Positions 31,022-43,227 of a stretch of 64,000 bases of DNA are shown here, piece by piece; within the stretch, counting starts at the first letter, position 1; each line of letters opens with the position of its first letter. Source of the DNA: Brachypterus glaber (taxonomy: Eukaryota > Arthropoda > Insecta > Coleoptera > Kateretidae). The position numbers and the translations under genes were made by a program. Where the stretch lies: assembly GCA_958510825.1 (NCBI GenBank), contig OY294054.1, positions 14,397,390-14,461,389 on the forward strand, given 5' to 3'. The notes beneath the pieces are model-generated. The model saw only the letters and a program-made list of their open reading frames with translations. It made no database searches and was not told the DNA's origin.

Positions 31022-31942
31022 TATATCATAATAATATTTTTTATTTACTCCGTATGTACCTATGTTCTATTGGATAAGGTTTACTGAACCCAGGCCATCG
31101 ATATTTTAGAAGCAGAATATTTGAATTCCGAATCGTCATTTAATTCTTTTTTTTTAAGTACTATATGGGGATAAAACGCAGATCTGTGTTTATTAGGACT
31201 TTTATTGCACATTTTTTTTAATGTCAGCTTTTTATCGAATATTTGCATTCTGTGTGCATTGAGATTTCTCAATTTTATGCCATTTTAATTGCATGCTGGT
31301 CATTTTATCCTTTTTTTCATTTTAACCGCATGTTTTCATATAATTTTGACGTATCCACAAATTACACTATTTAGGGTTTAGGGTTTGCTCCCTTTCCCTA
31401 CGATTTTTGTATGTGTTTTAACACATTAACTAAGCACGGTAGTTTTAAAGTCAATTTAAGTTTCAAAGAATGATCAAATCAAACAACCAATTAATATTGG
31501 TAGAAGGGTATTTAGGCTATTTCAGTGGCGCATCCTGGGGAGGGGTGTCGGGCGACAATGTTTTTTTTTAAGTTAGGAATACAAGGCTTTCCAAAAGTCT
31601 TAAAAATTTCTAATTGGGAAAGTAAAAGACAAAAACAGGTAAAATTTCTGCTTTTGAACTGTACCTTTTTTAAGTATTTTGAAAACTGTAATTATTGTTC
31701 TCGGTGTGTTTTATTTATTATCCATGGAACTATTATAACGGATATAATTTAGGTGTTAACTAATTTTGGTACACCGGCATATAGGTCCTCCGAGATACTT
31801 GATTATGTTGAATAGTAAACATATACATAAAGGTAATTAAACGGCTCGAGTAATGGGAAATTATATATACTTATGACTCCTTAAAATTTTGCTTATTACC
31901 ATGTTATTATTTATAGCCCAGAATGCAATTTTCCATTTTATA

Positions 31943-32674
31943 CAGCCTGTTCCAGAACTCGCGTACCGAAATTTAAGAGGTGATTCTACATCCAAAAATA
32001 TGAAAAAAAGTTTCTATAAAGGTTGGTCCGGAAATGAGCCCTAAGGGAGCTACGGCCCTTCGAAGATGACGTATTGAATGGGGAACAAAAAAAAGCACCA
32101 ATAAAATTTTAATGCTGCAGGGTGATTCTTCATTTAAAACTGAGCAAAAAAGTATTATACACCAAAACACCTAAATTTAATATTAAAGGAGTAATAGCCT
32201 TTTAAAAAGTAACGTTTTTGGTGGCACAAAATGTTACTTCCTCTTAATTGCATTTTTTTTTGATAACGGTTGCTCCTACAGTGTTACACTATATGATATT
32301 TTATATGAATTTTTACTCTAGAAATCTATATTTTTTACAACAAATCCAAAAAACATACACATAGAAAAGTTTGGGGCAAAAATGTTTTAAGCCTCATATA
32401 TTTTGTCCGTCTGGGCACGCCTCTGGATAAATTAAAAAAATAAATTAACATAAACCTATTGCCCTTATTAATACTAGTATACATGCAAAAGCTCGCCTCT
32501 CTAGCTTAAACGGTACCCGAGTTATTAATTAAAAACCTTATTTTTATTACAATTTTAAAGGGCCCTAGATCCCTTAGGGCTCATTTCCGGACCAACCTTT
32601 ATAGGAACTTTTTTTATATTTTTGGATCTAGAATCACCTCTTAAATTTTGGCATGCCAGTTATGGATCACCCTG
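31943..32674. mobile_element. 732-bp TIR element inserted in copy 2 only
   Basis: It begins CAGCCTGTTCC and ends GATCACCCTG. Arms share AAATTTAAGAGGTGATTCTA, GGTTGGTCCGGAAATGAGCC and the complements. The empty site in copy 1 (about 24398) reads CCATTTTATATTTTAG. Here TA is present on both sides (31941-31942 and 32675-32676), proving a TA target duplication. It is non-autonomous, in Tc1/mariner style. Related fragments are at 5684-5825, 46637-46735 and 60410-60630. Confidence 0.95.
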
Positions 32675-33822
32675 TATTTTAGTAAGAACAGATTTTTTCA
32701 TTTAAATAGCAAGGGAAAATATTTTTTTTTGAAAACATCTAGGTACATTTTTTGGCGATTTTGAGAAATTTGAAACTACCCTATAATACTATAATATACA
32801 GGGTTATTTAAAAATAGGGTCATTAAAAAAAAACGCATTAGGTCCAAGTTTAATTTTCCCACTAAAACAAAAACCGTCGTTTAGAGGCAGGTTTTTTAAA
32901 AGAAAACCCTCCTAAAATAAGTGGCGTGAGCCGTAAATAGCTTCATGGCCGCGACATGTTTACCAATCCTCGTGCATTTTTTTACTTTATAATGTGTTAT
33001 TTTGTGTCATTTTCGACTTAAAATGTGTTGATTATTTGTTTTGATTTGTTTGAGTATATGATATGAGTTAAATCTTAAAGTTAAAGTATTTTTGTTTTTA
33101 TTTCTAATATAATAAAACAATGATTGAGTGTTACATTAGCTCTAAAATCCCAAAAAATTTTTTTTTAACCGTGGTAAATTCGGCAACCTGCAAAGAGACT
33201 CGCTTTAAGCGAGACGGAAAATCTGAAAAGCGAGATAGAAAAGCAAGTTAAAGCCACAACATCACGGAAAAGGTTTTTTTAAGAAAATCTTTGATTTTTT
33301 TAATTCTTTTTAATTCTTAAAATAGATTTTTGGAAATTTCAGGAGTTTCTGTTTTTTTTAATTACCCTATTTCGTAATAACTACTACTATTCTAGCGCTA
33401 CGCGCTATGAATAGTATAATAATGGAAGTTAATTGTTAACTTTGATAAGAAAATAAAAAGAACTATGCTGAAATTCAGACATATTACGTACGTAACACAT
33501 AGCTCTGTAATTTAATATCAAATATCGCTAATTGAACGGATAACAACTTAAAGATATGATCAAATGCTGTCACAAATAATTATTTGTAATTATAATAACA
33601 AATAATTAATTAGAACCTAACTGAAACAATTAATTGAACATTGAAATTATTTTGTGTTATTTTGTAAAACAAACCATAATTGTTACAATAATTATTATTA
33701 TAATCATAAATTGTAAATACATTTGCACATCATCAATAGTTTGTTTGGGTCTTTAAGAGACAGGCGCAGCCTATGGCTCATTTATCTAAAAAAATATTTA
33801 ATCTGAATTGAAAGTTGGGGCA

Positions 33823-34039
33823 GTGAGTCTATGCTCACTGATGCGAGTTGCATCTGTCATAATTTGGGGGGAGTGAGTCTCTGCTCACTGATGCGAGTTG
33901 CATCTGTCATAATTTGGCGCTGTGGAGTGGGTGGGAGGGGGATGGGGAGGAATGGGATAGGGAGAGGAGGGATGTGCGGGAGGAGTGAGACTATCTCACT
34001 GATGCTGGGAATGCATCTGTCCTGTATTAGTGGGTACCA
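33823..34039 (-). repeat. 3' UTR of the jockey-like fragment with repeats of about 50 bp, copy 2
   Basis: The AGTGAGTC / TGCGAGTTGCATCTGTCAT units are as in copy 1, two bases shorter in the second unit. Confidence 0.65.
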
Positions 34040-35209
34040 TTACTGGATGAGGACGTTTTTGATCTTTTTGTGAGTGTTGTGTATTTCGTGATCGTAATCT
34101 AGAAAGTTTGAAATGAGGGGGTTTGGGTGATCTAAATTGTCTTGTATAAAAGACGTGCTGTAGCGGATGATTTCCGTTTTTAGGAGGGGCATTTCGAGAT
34201 CTCTGTGTATCTGGTTGTTCCTCATGAACCAGGGGGCATCGAGGCATATTCTGAGTGCCTTGTTTTGGAAGGCCTGAAGTTTTGCTGAGAGCGCTTTGTT
34301 AAGGGTGATTTTGTTCCAGGCTGGGGCTCCGTAGAGAAGTACCGGCTTTAGGGTTTGGTTGTAGAGAAGAAGTTTGTTTTTAATGGATAGGGGACTCTTT
34401 CTACCTATTAAGGGGTAGAGTTTGGAGAGGCGGCAGTTTGCTATTTGGAGGGTGTTTTTGACGTGCTGATCCCACGTCAGGTTTTTGGAGATTGTAATGC
34501 CGAGGTATTTGGCATGGTTTTCCCAGTTAATGGGTTGGCCATTTATCTGAATGGGTTGGGGTGGGCCTCTTCTAATCCTAGAGATTAGAATGCCTTTGGT
34601 TTTATTGGCGTTTACTTTGATTTTCCATTTGGAGAACCATTTGATTAGGGCATCCATTTGGCGCTGGAGGGCGATATGGATGCGCTGGGGGTTTCTGGCT
34701 TTTGCTAGGATGCCGGTGTCATCGGCAAACAGGGCTAATTCAGTGCTCTGTGTTTTTGGAATATCTGCCGTAAAGAGGTTGTACAGAAGGGGGGATAGTG
34801 GGGAACCTTGTGGAACGCCAGCTTTGATGCGGCGGGTGTTGGACTTACAGTCGCCTATTTTTATCTGAAAATCTCTGCCTTTGAGGAAGGAGGCTATGAG
34901 TTTGGTGATGCCTGGGGGGAGGCCGAGAAAGTGGAGTTTGGCTACAAGACCTTTGTGGCAAACTTTATCGAAGGCTTTTGCGATGTCCAGGAGGATCAGT
35001 CCCGCGGCTTCGCGCCTATTTAGTCCGTCCGTTACAGAGTCTACCAGGCGAGCTACCTGGTCGACTGTGGAGTGTCTGCTTCGGAAGCCGAATTGCTCGT
35101 TTGGAAGGAGATTTAGCTCTTCAACTAGAGTTTGAAGTCTGGTTAGAATGACTTTCTCGGCTATTTTGCCTAGGGAGGAAAGGAGGCTTATGGGGCGGTA
35201 GCTTTCAGC
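34040..35209 (-). pseudogene. Jockey-like LINE RT fragment, copy 2, frame open for 389 codons
   Basis: On the minus strand the frame is open from the truncation point at about 35209 to a stop ending at 34040, but it has no start codon. It begins AESYRPISLLSSLGKIAEKV (RT motif 2). Then come QFGFRSRHST, LLDIAKAFDK with the catalytic Asp near residue 75, GVPQGSPLSPLLY and FADD at residues 161-164. The thumb and a C-terminal region of about 200 residues follow, ending at KNVLIQ. All RT core motifs from block 2 on are intact. The finger region, endonuclease and ORF1 are missing through 5' truncation, and upstream codons quickly hit a stop. It is the uninterrupted partner of the frameshifted copy at 25755-26848. 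Confidence 0.85.
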
Positions 35210-35232
35210 AAAAACATTTGCACAACAATGTC

Positions 35233-35261
35233 TTTAAGATATGTAATGCTTCGCATTCCAT
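35233..35261 (+). repeat. ATGCTTCGC hairpin motif, duplicate
   Basis: Duplicate of the block at 26873-26900. Confidence 0.5.
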
Positions 35262-35294
35262 AAAGTACTCTTTTTATTATATCTTGCTTAGCAG

Positions 35295-35557
35295 AGGGGA
35301 GGATTGGTGTAGTGGACTACCGCGTCGTACTTGACGAGTTTACTACCCAAATAGCGTGAGTTCCATTCTCACCGGCGCCGATTTGCCATTTTCAGTTAAT
35401 TAATAATTGAAATTTGGCGAAGGCGAAGGAAAGCGGACACTCCCTATAAATTGGTTGGAAAGTCAATTGAAGCCGGTGGTTCCCTCTACTAGTAGCCCAC
35501 ACAAGTCCTGGACTTAGGGGATGCTTAATTAAGTAGAATAGTACGAGGTTAAACAAA
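35295..35557 (+). mobile_element. tRNA-derived SINE, family 1, copy B
   Basis: Duplicate of 26935-27197. It keeps CATTCTCACCGGCGCC after the mutated B-box, where copy A has one further substitution. Confidence 0.85.
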
Positions 35558-36063
35558 AATGTAAATGTAATGTAGAAACGCAGTAAAAAGAGATTGCTTA
35601 AAACTATTTTTTAAGAAGAAAACAAATCATATTTTTATGTAAGCTCCGGTTAAACGCATAATAGTGTATGAAAATTTACATATAAATTTACTGATAACTT
35701 CAAACCATTCATTTATAGGTTAAAATACATTTTTAAGCAATTAAATCGTAATTTTAACATGTCAAAGTAAAATATGCAATACAGGTAAATTTAAACTAAT
35801 TTTTTACAGTGTATTTAAATGGAAAAATCCCATTGTAATTGGTAAATTTTCATTAGCCTATTGAAAAATTAAGATACCTACAACCCCAACGTAAATAAAA
35901 TTAGAAACTCGAGATTTATGTTTAATTTACTTACAAATACTGTCACGCTCTTTAGTTTCATGTATGATTTATTTTTCACCCCTTTATGTTATTATAAAAT
36001 CGAAATTTCAGTTTAATAATTTTAATAAATTACCTGTGAAGATTTTATGTTTCATAGTGTATA

Positions 36064-36517
36064 CACATAGAGAAAAAATATACTAATATGAAGTATTTGT
36101 TATACTTGTGTTAGATACTTGTTGCAAGTATAAAATACTTGTTATAAACTAATTTAGAAACAAAAATGTATAATTTGTTTCAAGTAAGTATTAGTACTAT
36201 TTTTAATTATAATTATTTGGGGCATTTTAAATAATTAATATAAATATCTACTTGTCGTTTTTCATTTAAGTTTTTTTTAAACTCGGTAGAACAAATTTTA
36301 TTATTTAAACCAAGTACTTATACTTGATTCAAGATTTAACCTGTTCGTCCAAGTAGTATGCGTATTCAATTTCAATAATGCAAAATACTTGATTTAAGTA
36401 CTTAACCTACTTGTTGCGGATATACCCAGTATAAACTTTTGAGCCACTTGATCTGAATATTACTTGTAAGTAATATTCAGATCAAGTAAACTTGTTTATA
36501 GTAATTATTTTTCTGTG
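36064..36517. mobile_element. MITE rich in ACTTG words, copy 2
   Basis: Duplicate of 27703-28156 with the same ends and internal hairpin. Confidence 0.85.
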
Positions 36518-36814
36518 TATACTTGTAAAAAGTGGATTTAAATTTACCTTAATTATACTGTAAATTTATTAATTATTAAATGTAAAATTGGTGATTTACA
36601 TTATCATCTAGACGCCATTTTGTTTTTTCGGAAATGTTAAATATTCGATGTCACTCGCGGCATCAACATATTTTTTTATAGGTTTTAAAAGATTTAGATT
36701 TTTTAATTTGTTTAACATCGTTACTGTACCATTAAGTGGGTTAATATTGTACTATTACTATCATTTCAAGCATCTTTATGTCTTTATTTTAGCACGTGAA
36801 AAGTTAACACTATA

Positions 36815-37991
36815 CACGGTGTATTTGAAATAGCGTCGGAAATTTTAACAGATGATTCTACATCATAAAATATAACAAAAAGTTCCTATAAACATATGTC
36901 TAAAAATGCGTCATAAGGGAGCTACGCCCATTTGAAAGTGGCTAAAAAAATCGGTTTTTATTTAATAACTCAGGAACCATTTGAGATATATCAACGAGGT
37001 TTTGCACGTCAACTAATCCTACCAGGGCCCGTTTTTATGTGTTATTTTCATGTACTTATTTCAACCAGGGGTGTGCGAAACGGGGGGGGGGGCTCACCAG
37101 TTTTTTGTCCCAAACTTTTTTCTGTGTAACTTTTTTGCAATTTTATTTTTGAAATATGATTCCTCAGGTCAAAATACATAAAAAGGTACTCTTGTTGTAA
37201 TACTGTAGAGTTAACCGTTTTCGAGAAAAATTCATTTGAAAGTGAAATTCCACGGTTCGAGGACGAAAAATTAAATACTAAAATGTTTAAAACCAAAATT
37301 TTAATGATGCAGGGCGAATGTACATTAAAAACTAAGAAAAAAACCTCATTTACAGGTACTTCCAAAAATGAATCCTAATGGAGCTATGGTCTCCTAAATA
37401 TGCACCATTTTTAAAGGGCTATGGTAGCTTTAAAAGCGTTTTTTCGACCTACATGTATGGAAACTTTTTTTCTTAGTTTTTAATGTAGAATAACATTGTA
37501 TCATTAAAATTTTGGTTTTCGACATTTTAGTATTTAATTTTTCGTCCTCGAACCGTGAAATTTCACCTTCAAATTAACTTTTCTCGAAAACGGTTAATCC
37601 TACAGTATTACAACAAGAGTACCTTTTTTATGTATTTTGACCTGAGGAATAATATTTCAAAAATAAAATTGCAAAAAAGTTACACAGAAAAAAGTTTGGG
37701 ACAAAAAACTGATAAGGCCCCCCCGTTTCGCACACCCCTGGTTTAAATAAGTACGTGAAAATTACATACAAAGATGGGTCTTATTAGGATTAATTCACGT
37801 GCAAAACCTCGTTGATATATCTCAAAGGGTTTCTGAGTTATTAAATAAAAACCGATTTTTTTAGCCACTTTCAAAGGGGCGTAGCTCCCTTATGACGCAT
37901 TTTTAGATATATATTTATAGGAACTTTTTGTCATATTTTATCATGTAGAACCACCTGTTAAAATTTCCTACGCTATTTCAAATACACCGTG
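36815..37991. mobile_element. CACGGTGTATTTG-family TIR element, 1177 bp, copy in duplication 2
   Basis: Same length and sequence organisation as 28484-29660, flanked by TA at 36813-36814 and 37992-37993. Confidence 0.9.
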
Positions 37992-37993
37992 TA

Positions 37994-38210
37994 CACTGAG
38001 AATTCGTTACCATAGTAAATACTGAACATTTTTGCCCATTTGGAACCCCAGGCAACATTTGTTATTAATTACCAGTTGTTACAGTAAAAAATAAAGATTT
38101 TCTGTTATGTTTTACTGTAACAACTTGTAATTAATAACAAATGTTGCCTGGGGTTCCAAATAGGCAAAAACTTCTAGTATTTACTACGATCTTTTTCACA
38201 AATAAATGCA
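37994..38210. mobile_element. MITE with CACTGAGAAT end, copy 2
   Basis: Duplicate of 29663-29880, again abutting the preceding TIR element and lacking its right terminus. Confidence 0.75.
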
Positions 38211-38499
38211 TTGTTTTATTTTTTTGAAAGCCAATTGTTTTTGACTTTGACAAATCCAGTAGTTAAGTTTTAGGTGCGATTTTTTTATGAAACAGTTTAA
38301 AAAGCATAAAGGGACAAAAATCCAATAGTTGTGATACTCAATACTAAAATATTTTAATATTAAAAATTCCTGCAATACCCAAATGATTTGTTTTAAATAG
38401 GGAGGTACTATTTGATTATATTTTGAACTTTAACTACACATTTTAAAAATACACCCTTAATGTATTGCTGCACTGTTTCCTGCAGTAAAAAGCAGTTTT

Positions 38500-39563
38500 T
38501 ACTTAGCTCCTGCAAGCGGTGATGATGTTATTCAAATTATAAATTCTGTGCCAAATAAAAAAAGCCCAGGCTTAGACGAAATTCCAATTATTAAAACTCT
38601 CAAAACTGGTTTTGGCTGAGCCATTAGCGGCTTTAATAAACAAATCTGTATCGGTTGGGCAATTTCCTGACGATTTAAAGATGGGTAAAATAATCCCCAT
38701 TCATAAAAGTGGGGATACAAAAATCTTATACAACTACAGGCCTATTGTGTTACTACGAAAATCATAGAAAAATACGTCTTATCAAAAATTACTCAAAAAT
38801 CTTTTGTCTAACAGTCAATATGGCTTTAGGTCAGGTTTATCCAAACAAATGTCTACTTTGGATTTTGTTGAGTTTGTTAATACCAAATTGGATGGAAAAC
38901 TTAAAGTTATCGCGCTATTTTTTGATCTGAATGCTGCATTTGACTGCGTAAAAATGTTTCAATTAGGTTTTAGAGGAACAATAGTAGATTGGATAATTTC
39001 TTATTTTAAAAGCAGAAAAAAAACGCGTTCAAATTTGTGATTGACAATCATTCTTTAAAATTTTTAACATAGGCGTAGGGCAGGGTTGAATTTTAGGGCC
39101 GCTCCTTTTCATCATATTTATCAACGATATGGAGGTTTACATCCGCACAGAGAAATTGTTTATCTTTGCCGGCGACACAACAATTGTGTTGTATGCCAGG
39201 ACTTTAAAAGAATTATTAGAAAAATTATTAGAAACTCTTAGGCTCTTTCGTTTATGGTGTAAACGTAACTGCTTAATAGTAATATTGAATATCCCAGACA
39301 CTACCTTACTTTATATGAAAATAGCACCTTCTATGATGGTGCTACACTTTATAATAAATTACCCCTCATAATTAGAAATTTTCCAAACCGTAGGTTTTTA
39401 AATAAAATAAAATTTATATTAATATCTGAAGCCTTTTATACAGTTAAAGTTTTTGAAGAATTTAATTTTAATAAGTACATCTATATTTGTAAATTATAAT
39501 ATTTATATTAAGTATACATTACTAACTTATCCTATGTCTTGTAAGATCTTTGGATGAATAAAC

Positions 39564-39567
<4 letters not shown>
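38500..39567 (+). pseudogene. Degenerate LINE reverse transcriptase (CR1/jockey-like)
   Basis: Broken frames in order encode an RT: NKKSPGLDEIPIIKTLK, then after a frame shift AEPLAALINKSVSVGQFPDD and GKIIPIHKSGDTK with YRPIVLL. After a stop, SQYGFRSGLSKQMST follows, then LFFDLNAAFDCV with the catalytic Asp. A shifted VGQG-type motif is next, and later frames with FAGDTTIVLYARTLKELL (FADD changed to FAGD). The end resembles YENSTFYDGATLYNKLP from the usual C-terminal domain. Several stops, frameshifts and internal deletions make it inactive. AATAAA at about 39556 precedes a TTA tail. Confidence 0.8.

Positions 39568-39598
<31 letters not shown>
39568..39598 (+). repeat. TTA microsatellite, tail of the preceding LINE
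   Basis: About ten ATT units directly after the AATAAAC signal. This is a typical short-repeat LINE tail. Confidence 0.85.
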
Positions 39599-39599
<1 letters not shown>

Positions 39600-39835
39600 A
39601 TGTTAAAAAAACCGCTACAATTGCTACAATTTTTTTTTCCAATGTTTTAGGTCAGTCTTATAAAAATGATTTAGATGAAATTAAAAAAAAGCATGTAAAT
39701 ATAACTGATTCATGTAAATTTATTGGCTCTATAGTAGATAATACATTATCTTGGTCCCCTAACATTGAAAATATATGTAAGAAATTATCTTGTGGTGTTT
39801 ACGCTATTTCAAACTTAAAAACAGAATTATGCACC
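39600..39835 (+). pseudogene. Small LINE RT fragment (thumb region)
   Basis: An open frame encodes SCKFIGSIVDNTLSWSPNIE and KKLSCGVYAISNLK. This matches the FLG(V/I)..D..L.W..HI..... pattern downstream of the RT active site in CR1/jockey-type LINEs. It probably comes from a relative of the preceding pseudogene, separated from it by the TTA array and joined in frame by chance to the next fragment. Confidence 0.7.
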
Positions 39836-40530
39836 CGGCACAAGATCCAGTCTAGTGCAGGAATGCATAGAAGCCCTGGAGGAGCTAGCGAGGAACAAAA
39901 GAGTCCACCTTGTATGGGTCCCTGGACACAGCGGGATACCAGGCAACGAGAAGGCAGACGAACTTGCCAGGCTCGGAGCCGAGACTCCGTGCATGGGACC
40001 GGACCCATGCTTGGTATTACAAGGAAACAAGTCACATCAGCCCTCAACAACTAAGAGAAAGCTGGTCAACGGTCCAAAAAGTCCAAACTAACTGCAGACA
40101 GGCAAAGGACTTCCTTTCCGGTCCAAGCAAGTCCAAACCGCGTGGCTACTAGAAAGAAGCCGAGCCACGATCAGCCAACTCACAGGGATCCTCACGGGTC
40201 ACTGTGGACTAGGAAGGCACCTGTTCAAGATGACGACCCCGTCTGTTCGGGTTGCGGGATAGACGAGGAATCGTCCTTCCATTTCCTAGGACAATGCGAT
40301 CGGTTCGGCAGAATACGACAGGAGATCTTCGGAGTGGCAACTCTCCGAAGAGAGGAGTTGCTTACCCTTGCCTGGACAGATATCGCGACCTTTATAAGGA
40401 GGTCCGGCAGGTTTAGGCAGCGAGTAGGGTAGATATGTGGCTGGGACAGCTCGGGGCTGGCAAAAAGGGCCATAATGGCCTAGTTGCCTGGCTTGTAGCC
40501 TCCCCACCCTTACTACTACTACTGCTTATA
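39836..40530 (+). pseudogene. 3' end of an RNase H-containing LINE, copy on plus strand
   Basis: Frames encode, with shifts between them, an RNase H C-terminal motif (VHLVWVPGHSGIPGNEKADE, final catalytic Asp) and RATISQLTGILTGHCG-type sequence. A CCHC-like knuckle CSGCGIDEESSFHFLGQC follows, then an alpha-rich end TLAWTDIATFIRR. The layout matches the C-terminus of the intact ORF2 at 9282-12905, but it is a different family. Relative to the minus-strand copy at 48537-49108 it has small deletions that break the frame. The 3' UTR ends in ACT repeats at about 40510-40523. Confidence 0.8.
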
Positions 40531-41079
40531 TTGAATTTGATCGAGGGTTTTTTTTTGAAAGCGTCTTACACTCTTCTAGTTATTGAAATGTGAAGAGTTT
40601 AATAAACAGGCTTTTGTAAAAGTCCCGTAAAACCTTTTTTCATCTATATCATGTGTAATTGTAAAGTATTACTGAAAAAATTAGATAAAATTTTACACAT
40701 TCCATCATAAATTCGGATAACAGAAAATTAAATGGATTTTGCATTTGCATTAAATTGTATCAAATTGTATTAAAATTTAGTATTTCGTTTAGCTTTTTTC
40801 CATGGAACAATAAATATACGACTTCAGCGGTGGCTATATTTAGAAGAACATTATAATAATAATTATTTTTTATATATTTTCATATATACATAAGTTAAGG
40901 TAGTTTGATAGTAAAAAAACATTTTAAAAAGAGCATAAGTTTTACTAAAAAACAAGTGTAGAAAAAAGTCTTACATGGTTATTTCTAGCAGATCATTAAA
41001 ATTAGTAAACGTCAAACACATAACCTCAAATTGACAATTTTTGCGTTTTTTAAATGTTTAGGTGTTAGGTCGGAGGAAA
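40531..41079. other. AT-rich sequence, nothing recognised
   Basis: No gene, RNA or repeat supported. Confidence 0.5.
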
Positions 41080-41190
41080 AATAGTATACGCACCTCGACG
41101 CAAACCATTTCACATCGGCTCCGCCTCGTAAAAAAAGCACTCTCGTGCACTAAAAACTAGGTTCGCGTACTCGGTGCGTAATATACTATT
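41080..41190. repeat. Small inverted-repeat element with CpG-rich core
   Basis: AATAGTATACGCACC at the left is mirrored by GGTGCGTAATATACTATT at the right. The 80-base core is CpG-containing (CATCGGCTCCGCCTCG, CTCTCGTGCAC), unlike its surroundings. Confidence 0.5.
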
Positions 41191-42270
41191 AGCCGTTTGT
41201 ATAATCCGTTACGTTGCTGTAACCGGTGTCGTAAAAAGAAAACATTTGACTGTTTGTTGTTCTTTCTCTCGTTATTTTTATAGACAATTGTGTTACTGAC
41301 CTAAGCATTGGGGGATCTAATTATTATTTGTAGGGTCCCCAGCCCCCCCATTTACGCCTATATTAAAAACATTTATTATCTACAAGCACTGGCCTAACTC
41401 TTAATAAACAATTAAAATGTGGTAACGTGATTTAAATATAAATAATATTAAAATTTAATAATGAAGTAAATGACAAATATAAGCACTATCTCCTTTTCAC
41501 GTTACTAGATAGAAAATGTACGCACTATTTTCAAAGGCACCTACGTAATAAAGGATTTAAATTAAATTCTATTTTAAATTCAATTCTATATACAAATCCA
41601 GAGTCGGACTGGCTAATCGCGAGGGAATTTAAAGTACTTTAAAAAAATATTAACAAAATAAAGCGTCGCAGGAGAAATGTTGATTAATATTTACATAGTT
41701 ACTGGCATTAAACAAAATTTGTATTGAATAGTAAGAATATCGTTTGATTAGGGAGTTTTGAGCTAAATGACAGGAATATATTTTTGTATTAGGAAAATTA
41801 AAAGAAATTGTGAAAAATCAATTTCTAGGTTTATTTAATCATCACAAACGTGACATCAGCGCGTCACTCAATACGCTAAAAGGCGATTTTTAAATTGACC
41901 AATGGCGGTTATTTATTCTCACTCTGTTACTTGCGATATTGTCATATACATATACATTTCTTTATGTAAGAATTCCGGGATATTTTAAGAGCTAAAACTT
42001 TGGGAAAGTATTTTTTTAAATTCTATGTAAAGTGTACAAAATCTTATAATTTTGCGTGGTTAGCCCGAAATCCCATCCCGTCTTTATCTATATGAACCGG
42101 AAACGTTTTAGCAGGACGGATATGTTTTGCTTTATTTTTTGTTACATACAATATCAAAAAAAAAGTATTTAATAGGTAAATATCGACGCACTAACGTTTT
42201 TTCACTACTAGCTTTAGAACGTACCATTATTTATCATGTTTTGAATCCGAGAAATTAATCCTCTGCACCT
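41191..42270. other. AT-rich sequence with one diverged repeat
   Basis: A block at about 41848-42030 resembles 52150-52340 (GTCACTCAA, GCGATTTTTAAATT, TAAGAATT, a TTTTGAGAAAGTA-like end). The rest is featureless. Confidence 0.45.
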
Positions 42271-42274
42271 AGAG

Positions 42275-42547
42275 TTTGTTTGTTTGTTTAACCTCGTACT
42301 ATTCTACTTAATTAAGCATCCCTAAGTACAGGACTTGTGTGGGCTAGTAGTAGAGGGAACCACCGGCTTATACTGACTTTCGAACCAGTTTTTATAGGGA
42401 GTGTCCGCTTTACTTATGCCTTCGCCAAATTTCAATTATTAATTAACTGAAAAAGGCAAATCGGCGCCAGTGAGAATCGAACTCACGCTAGCTGTAGTAG
42501 ACTTGTTATGTACAGACGCGGTAGACCACTACACCAATCCTCCCCCA
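42275..42547 (-). mobile_element. tRNA-derived SINE, family 1, copy C
   Basis: Reverse orientation. It has a perfect B-box GTTCGATTC (complement of 42474-42482), an A-box-like GGTGTAGTGG head and the AATTTGGCGAAGGC body. The tail is made of AAAC units (seen as GTTTGTTTGTTT at 42275). This copy is closest to the tRNA consensus. Confidence 0.9.
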
Positions 42548-43227
42548 TAATATTTTTTTTCTCTCCTAGTAGGAGTTAATTTGCTAGTAGTGAAAAAAAT
42601 AATATATAAACTACGTTAGAGAATACTGTTATAGACTCGCACTCTTATATCCCTCGCTGCTACGCATCTTGCGATTTAATACGCTCGGCTATAAAAAATG
42701 TCTTCTCTACCTTGGTATATAATAACTATTATTAATATTTCTAGAAATGTTTAGTATATAATAACTATTATTAATATTTCTATAAATGTCTATCCGTGTG
42801 GTCAGTCCGACCCTGTTCTAACACTTTAAAGGTAAAAGAGGTATACAATTTTCCCCCTAAACTATATATGGAATCATTTCGCATATTTGCCTTTAACTTT
42901 TTGTAATCTAATCGCTTAATATGCTTCAATAAAGTTCATTCGCTTTATCGTTATTGAATTTAAGACAAATGAACTAAAAATTTAATTTATTTGCGTGGCT
43001 TTGAAGCAATATTGCTGCAAAGTTAAATTAAGGATATGTCGTAACTATTTTCTATAGCAAAAGCAAATAATACTGCTGCGAACAAAAGAATACTTACCCC
43101 AAATAAAAAAAATTTTTTCGCAAAAAAAAGCGAGGGGTGAACCACTAAAAAATAATTGTACATGGACTTTTTTGTATGACTTCCGAGATTTTCGATTAAA
43201 AATCTAATATTTTTGAGGTTTTCGCTA
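42548..43227. other. AT-rich sequence with a short tandem duplication
   Basis: The block ATATAATAACTATTATTAATATTTCT occurs twice at about 42715-42782 (period about 35 bases). No gene is supported. Confidence 0.5.

Larger units (their letters stand above)
29990..38320 (+). repeat. Segmental tandem duplication, copy 2 (about 8.3 kb)
   Basis: Head-to-tail partner of 22105-29989. The junction reads GGGACAAAAAAGAGCCCG, sharing an A-run between the end of one copy and the start of the next. Copy 2 carries a 732-bp transposon absent from copy 1, keeps the 76-bp RT stretch lost from copy 1, and lacks about 241 bp and about 103 bp that copy 1 has. Confidence 0.95.

Noticed and set aside
25755..35209. 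The jockey-like RT frames as host genes
   Set aside because: They lack start codons, are 5'-truncated LINE fragments, and exist twice only through the segmental duplication.
42460..42547. A minus-strand tRNA gene
   Set aside because: The same head recurs in four copies with identical non-tRNA bodies and AAAC tails, so it is a SINE.
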